Part shown: positions 60,301-64,000 of the stretch, one piece after another
Layout: every line of letters begins with the position of its first letter
Position numbering within the stretch: the first letter of the stretch is position 1
NCBI RefSeq assembly: GCF_017810075.1
Contig: NZ_JADNYK010000002.1
Span: 729,002-793,001 of the forward strand
Direction: 5' to 3'
Length of the DNA: 64,000 nucleotides
Source: Pseudozobellia sp. WGM2
GTDB lineage: Bacteria; Bacteroidota; Bacteroidia; Flavobacteriales; Flavobacteriaceae
Notes under the pieces: model-generated
What the model saw: the letters and a program-made list of their open reading frames with translations, nothing else
Database searches by the model: none
Told to the model about the DNA's origin: nothing
Program-made: the position numbers and the translations under genes

Positions 60301-62673
60301 ATGAAAGGAGTAAGAGAAAAGGAGTTTCCGTTGTCACAGCTCATCAGTTTTAACAAATTGTTGGAGAGGTATGAGGAAATGGCAAGTAGCGATGATAGCT
60401 ATCTTGCTGAAAGGGCAAAGCGTATCTTGGCTGCCCAAGCTCCCTATCCTGAACTTCGAGAAGGGTTTACAGACGAGAGCATGCTCGAAAAGCATAAAGA
60501 TCTCATTCAGATTCTTTTACAAGATCTCTTTTCAGAAGTTTTGACCGATAACGAAATAAAGGCTGCCTCGTTGCCGTATGATAATATCATATTTAATTCG
60601 TCGAAAAGGTTCAAAAAGATTATAAAAGATGCAGGCGATGATTTTGTACTTGAAATGCGAAACATGCCTGAAGAACATCTTTATGTGATGGCCTGTACCG
60701 TAATTCTAAACTTTTATTACGGCTTTTCATTAGACTTTAAACGCCCATTCTTCTATGATATACCCGATGCAAATGGGGTAATGAGACATTATCGCATACT
60801 TTATAATGCCGACTTCATCGAGATAGAGCCGACAGAAAAGGCTAAAAAACTTACTAGAGACGATATCGATGAATTGCTTGCAAATTTTGACAATATTGAA
60901 CTCTGGAAAGAAAAGATTCCGCCCAATAGCTTTGTTTCTAGAGGTTTCGTAATATCGAATATGTTCGACGTTACGGCTGAACATTCGATTTCAGAAATTA
61001 AATCAAGTCTGATTGCGAGTGACAAAAGAGCTAATGAAGGCTTTATAGAAAATCTACAAGAGACCTTTCAATCATTTTTCAACCGAGCAAACCTTAAGGC
61101 GGGGTTTATGATTTATAATGCCAAGGTCGATTGTTTCGAGCCAGTTTATGGCAAGGGTATGGAAAGCTTTGTATTGCGCGACAAAGAAACCCATAACTGT
61201 AAAGAAATGCTTTGTGGGCATTCGTACCATAAATTGTTGAAAGAGAAATCTTATTATGCTATTTCTGACGTAGACAGATATGCAGAAAAGTCTGAGGCTT
61301 ACTTTTACAAGAACTTAAAGAAACAAGGTATTAAAAGTGCCATATTCGCCCCGATAGCAGATAACGATAAGATGCTAGGGGTATTGGAATTGGTCTCTAC
61401 CGAGAAAAATGCATTGAATAGCGTAAATGCCAATAAACTCGAAGATGTAATGCCTTTTATAGTTTCAGCGGTATTACGATCAAAAAGTGAAGAAGAGAAC
61501 TTGATTGATGCCGTTATTCAACATGAATGTACTTCGGTTCATGACTCTGTCTATTGGCGTTTTCAAGAAGAAGCGAAACGCTTTATCAAAGACGACCTCG
61601 AAGGTATTCAGCCTACTTTCAAAGAAATTGTTTTTAAAGAAGTGCATCCGCTTTACGGTCAAATTGATATTAAAAATTCTTCTGATGCTAGAAATAGTGC
61701 TATTCAGCGTGATTTGATGATTCAACTCTCTACGGTCAACCAAGTTTTAGATGCGGCTTGGCAAAAGAATAAGCTGCCCATATATGAAGAACTGATGTTC
61801 AGGGTCAATGATCATATGGATAATATCAAGGAAAGCTTGCATACCAATAGCGAACAGGCAATTTTCAATTTTGTGGCCGATGAAATACATCCCGTATTTG
61901 CACATTTGAAAAAATCTGATACTGAAGTCGGTAATTTGGTTACTTCCTATGAGTCATCTATTGATATGGGTACCGATTCCTATTATGATCACCGTCGAAA
62001 CTACGATGAAAGTGTCATGTTGATCAATAAAAGACTGGCAGCACTTATCGATAGAAAGCAGCGAAATGCACAAGATATGTTTCCTCATTATTTCGAACGG
62101 TACAAAACTGATGGGGTCGAGCATAATATGTATATCGGTGATTCTATCGCTGGTGAACTGGAGTATAATCCTATATTTTTAAATAATTTAAGACTATGGC
62201 AATTGCAGGTGATGTGTGAGATGGAAAACGCCCATTACAAGCTTAAACCAGAGTTGCCTGTGCCGCTTGATGTTGCCTCTTTAATTTTGGTCTATAATAC
62301 CTCTTTATCCATTCGGTTTAGAATGGATGAAAAACGATTTGATGTAGATGGCACTTATAACGCCCGCTATGAGGTTATTAAGAAGAGAATTGACAAATCT
62401 TTTATCAAGGGTACTGACGAACGTTTGACCCAACCGGGTAAAATGGTCATCGTTTATTCTCAGAAGAAAGACGAACTAGAGTATTTACGTTATATAAAGT
62501 TCTTGAAATCTAAAGGGTACTTTACCGGAAAGGTTGAGATTGTTGATTTAGAAGGGCTGCAAGGTGTTTCAGGTCTTAAAGCTATACGAGCCGATATTCT
62601 TTATAAGAAGTCAGGTCAAGCACTAGAAAAAACGTATACCTACGATGACCTTATGAAAGAATTGCAATCATAA
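60301..62673 (+). CDS. Large GAF-domain protein of unknown function
   Basis: 790 aa, cytoplasmic. Residues about 240-405 contain a GAF-like sensor (NLKAGFMIYNAKVDCFEP, KSAIFAPIADNDKMLGVLEL). The N-terminal 240 and C-terminal 380 residues are mostly helical and show no catalytic motif I know; near the C-terminus FKGTDERLTQPGKMVIVYSQ and KFLKSKGYFTGKVEIVDLE look like a small alpha/beta domain. It might be a signalling scaffold. It is followed 41 bases later by a DUF58 gene in the same direction. Confidence 0.7.
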   Translation: MKGVREKEFPLSQLISFNKLLERYEEMASSDDSYLAERAKRILAAQAPYPELREGFTDESMLEKHKDLIQILLQDLFSEVLTDNEIKAASLPYDNIIFNSSKRFKKIIKDAGDDFVLEMRNMPEEHLYVMACTVILNFYYGFSLDFKRPFFYDIPDANGVMRHYRILYNADFIEIEPTEKAKKLTRDDIDELLANFDNIELWKEKIPPNSFVSRGFVISNMFDVTAEHSISEIKSSLIASDKRANEGFIENLQETFQSFFNRANLKAGFMIYNAKVDCFEPVYGKGMESFVLRDKETHNCKEMLCGHSYHKLLKEKSYYAISDVDRYAEKSEAYFYKNLKKQGIKSAIFAPIADNDKMLGVLELVSTEKNALNSVNANKLEDVMPFIVSAVLRSKSEEENLIDAVIQHECTSVHDSVYWRFQEEAKRFIKDDLEGIQPTFKEIVFKEVHPLYGQIDIKNSSDARNSAIQRDLMIQLSTVNQVLDAAWQKNKLPIYEELMFRVNDHMDNIKESLHTNSEQAIFNFVADEIHPVFAHLKKSDTEVGNLVTSYESSIDMGTDSYYDHRRNYDESVMLINKRLAALIDRKQRNAQDMFPHYFERYKTDGVEHNMYIGDSIAGELEYNPIFLNNLRLWQLQVMCEMENAHYKLKPELPVPLDVASLILVYNTSLSIRFRMDEKRFDVDGTYNARYEVIKKRIDKSFIKGTDERLTQPGKMVIVYSQKKDELEYLRYIKFLKSKGYFTGKVEIVDLEGLQGVSGLKAIRADILYKKSGQALEKTYTYDDLMKELQS

Positions 62674-62714
62674 GCTTATCTTCCTATCAATCGTAAGATG
62701 CCTATCTTAGTGGT

Positions 62715-63644
62715 ATGAACTTACAATCGGAACTTCATAAAGCTTCATTATTCCAGAACCTAGAGCTTTTGGCCAATCAAGTGGTCGAAGGTTTTATCAG
62801 CGGTATTCATAAAAGTCCGTTTCATGGTTTTTCTGCGGAATTTGCCGAGCACAAAATTTATAACGACGGTGAGAGCACCAAGCATATAGATTGGAAACTT
62901 TTTGCCAAGACAGATAAGCTTTATACTAAACGATATGAAGAAGAGACCAATCTTCGGTGTCATATGATCCTAGATAATTCGGCTTCGATGCATTATCCTG
63001 AAGTAGAAAATATATCTATATCTCATTTGAACAAAATAGGTTTTGGGGTGTTGGCCATAGCGGCATTAATGAACGTATTGAAAAAACAGCGCGATGCTGT
63101 TGGCCTTAGTATTTTTTCTGATGGATATAAGTATTATGCACCCGAAAAAGGCAGTGAACGCCACCATCAAATGCTTTTAAACAAATTAAGTGATCTTGCT
63201 TTAGAGCCCAAACCACCCCAAAGAACGGAGACCTACACCTATTTGCACCAGATAGCTGAAAAAATTAAGAGACGCAGTTTAATTTTTCTGTTTACCGATA
63301 TGTTTCAGTCTGAAACCGATGATGAAAAATTATTCGATGCACTACGGCACCTAAAATATAATAAACATGAAGTAGTGCTTTTTCATTTGTTGGACCATGC
63401 TACCGAATTTTTTTTTGATTTTGAAAATGTGCCCAAGAGATTTGTCGATGTAGAGACGGGCGAGCACATCGATTTATATAGTGATTCGGTAAAAGAGAAT
63501 TACGAAAAAGCCATAAAAGCTTATTTTGAGGCACTTAAGTTGAAGTGTGCCCAATATAAGATAAAGTACTTCGAAGTTGATGTACAGGGCGATTTCTCGA
63601 AGGTGCTGAATACGTATTTGGTAGAACGCAGAAATTTTTTGTGA
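62715..63644 (+). CDS. DUF58 protein with VWA-like fold
   Basis: 309 aa. DUF58 hallmark near the N-terminus: FHGFSAEFAEHKIYNDGEST then KHIDWKLFAKTDKLYTKRYE. A von Willebrand A-type MIDAS-like motif follows, MILDNSASMHYP (DxSxS). Such proteins usually act with MoxR-type AAA+ ATPases to assemble or activate complexes; no MoxR gene is in the window. No membrane segments, so cytoplasmic. Confidence 0.82.
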   Translation: MNLQSELHKASLFQNLELLANQVVEGFISGIHKSPFHGFSAEFAEHKIYNDGESTKHIDWKLFAKTDKLYTKRYEEETNLRCHMILDNSASMHYPEVENISISHLNKIGFGVLAIAALMNVLKKQRDAVGLSIFSDGYKYYAPEKGSERHHQMLLNKLSDLALEPKPPQRTETYTYLHQIAEKIKRRSLIFLFTDMFQSETDDEKLFDALRHLKYNKHEVVLFHLLDHATEFFFDFENVPKRFVDVETGEHIDLYSDSVKENYEKAIKAYFEALKLKCAQYKIKYFEVDVQGDFSKVLNTYLVERRNFL

Positions 63645-63668
63645 GACAAGATTATTTTTAAAAAAAAG

Positions 63669-63699
63669 TTTGTGCAATTGAATAAGCGATGTATATTTG
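63669..63699 (+). promoter_or_regulatory. Bacteroidota housekeeping promoter of tRNA-Asp
   Basis: TTTG (63669-63672), exactly 19 bases, then TATATTTG (63692-63699): a full match to the TTTG-N19-TAnnTTTG pattern recognised by the primary sigma factor of Bacteroidota. It ends 17 bases before the tRNA. Confidence 0.85.
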
Positions 63700-63716
63700 C
63701 ACACGCTAAACGCCAC

Positions 63717-63790
63717 GGTCTGGTAGTTCAGTTGGTTAGAATACCTGCCTGTCACGCAGGGGGTCGCGGGTTCGAGTCCCGTCCAGACCG
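63717..63790 (+). tRNA. tRNA-Asp (anticodon GTC)
   Basis: 74 nt cloverleaf. Acceptor stem GGTCTGG/CCAGACC, discriminator G, D-arm GTTCAGTTGGTTAGAA, anticodon stem-loop CCTGCCTGTCACGCAGG with GTC anticodon, T-arm GCGGGTTCGAGTCCCGT. The CCA end is not encoded. A strong terminator and then an insertion sequence lie just downstream. Confidence 0.97.
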
Positions 63791-63801
63791 CAAGTAAAAT
63801 C

Positions 63802-63835
63802 AAGCCCTCACGGAAGTGAGGGCTTTTTTATTTTT
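63802..63835 (+). terminator. Terminator of tRNA-Asp
   Basis: A 10-bp perfect stem (AAGCCCTCAC / GTGAGGGCTT) with GGAA loop, followed by TTTTATTTTT, starting 12 bases after the tRNA end. Confidence 0.92.
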
Positions 63836-63889
63836 CCATTTATAAACTATTTATAAACATTCAAGAGGGATCAGGAACAATTGTTGTGT

Positions 63890-64000
63890 TTATGCAAAAA
63901 CTGTTGTTAGTCTAAATAGGAAGAATTCTACATTTTTCACACCTCTGAACTGCGCCCTAAATGCTTTTATCTTGGCATTGAAAGATTCTGCCGAAGCGTT
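63890..64000 (-). mobile_element. 3' end of an IS transposase gene (partial, cut by window edge)
   Basis: The last 36 codons plus TAA of a transposase are read on the minus strand; the product contains NASAESFNAKIKAFRAQF, RGVKNVEFFLFRLTTVF, ending FA. That tail is typical of ISL3/ISAon1-type transposases of Bacteroidota. The element's outer end should lie between about 63840 and 63889, just behind the tRNA-Asp terminator. Whether the element is intact cannot be seen. Confidence 0.75.

Overview
The window looks like chromosome of a marine member of the Flavobacteriaceae (Bacteroidota). This rests on type IX secretion (T9SS) sorting domains ending in the LYPNP-type motif, a TonB-dependent receptor with an N-terminal carboxypeptidase-like domain, TAnnTTTG-type -7 promoter boxes, a tRNA-Asp promoter with the Bacteroidota pattern TTTG-N19-TATATTTG, AT-rich DNA, and a pectin-degradation cluster with a sulfatase. 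I cannot name the species.

Layout. 1-0.9 kb: two tiny T9SS proteins that are almost only a signal peptide plus sorting domain (the first is cut by the window edge). 0.9-7.4 kb: a TonB receptor and a cysteine-rich beta-helix lipoprotein, divergent from a PhoB/PhoR-like two-component system, with an 11-bp-period direct repeat in the divergent promoter region. 7.4-9.1 kb: trmB, a LysE-type exporter and an alkyltransferase-like protein lacking the active-site Cys. 9.1-31.3 kb: a sigma-54 (NtrC-type) regulator and its kinase, divergent from a very large MacAB-TolC-like locus: TolC, HlyD adaptor, an ATPase, six consecutive ~800-aa FtsX/MacB permeases and a second ATPase. A sigma-54 promoter and a perfect 17-bp palindrome lie between regulator and locus. 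The spaces between the permeases hold heptamer tandem repeats and palindromic dispersed elements. 31.4-34.5 kb: iron-sulfur and redox genes (Mrp, NFU, ferredoxin-NADP reductase, ferredoxin). 34.5-36.2 kb: an MsbA-like exporter. 36.3-41.8 kb: an apparent D-amino-acid/dipeptide catabolic operon (GntP permease, RidA, D-threonine-aldolase-like enzyme, M19 dipeptidase, SGNH hydrolase, secreted protein). 41.9-51.7 kb: a pectin locus (DUF1593 hydrolase, GH140-like, PL1, LamG protein, PL10, sulfatase, esterase) without a SusCD pair. 52-58 kb: a 1234-aa outer-membrane protein fusing a metallophosphoesterase, a kinase-like central domain and a BamA/TamA-like barrel; a cyclase-fold DUF2652 protein; and a second, free-standing copy of the kinase-like domain on the opposite strand. 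58-64 kb: an AraC regulator, a metallophosphoesterase, a GAF protein, a DUF58 protein, tRNA-Asp and the C-terminal end of an insertion-sequence transposase cut by the right window edge.

The most novel-looking items are the kinase-like/phosphoesterase/beta-barrel fusion with its free-standing paralogue, and the sigma-54-controlled array of six tandem permease paralogues with recombination-like repeats between them. All family assignments come from reading motifs by eye; no database search was run.
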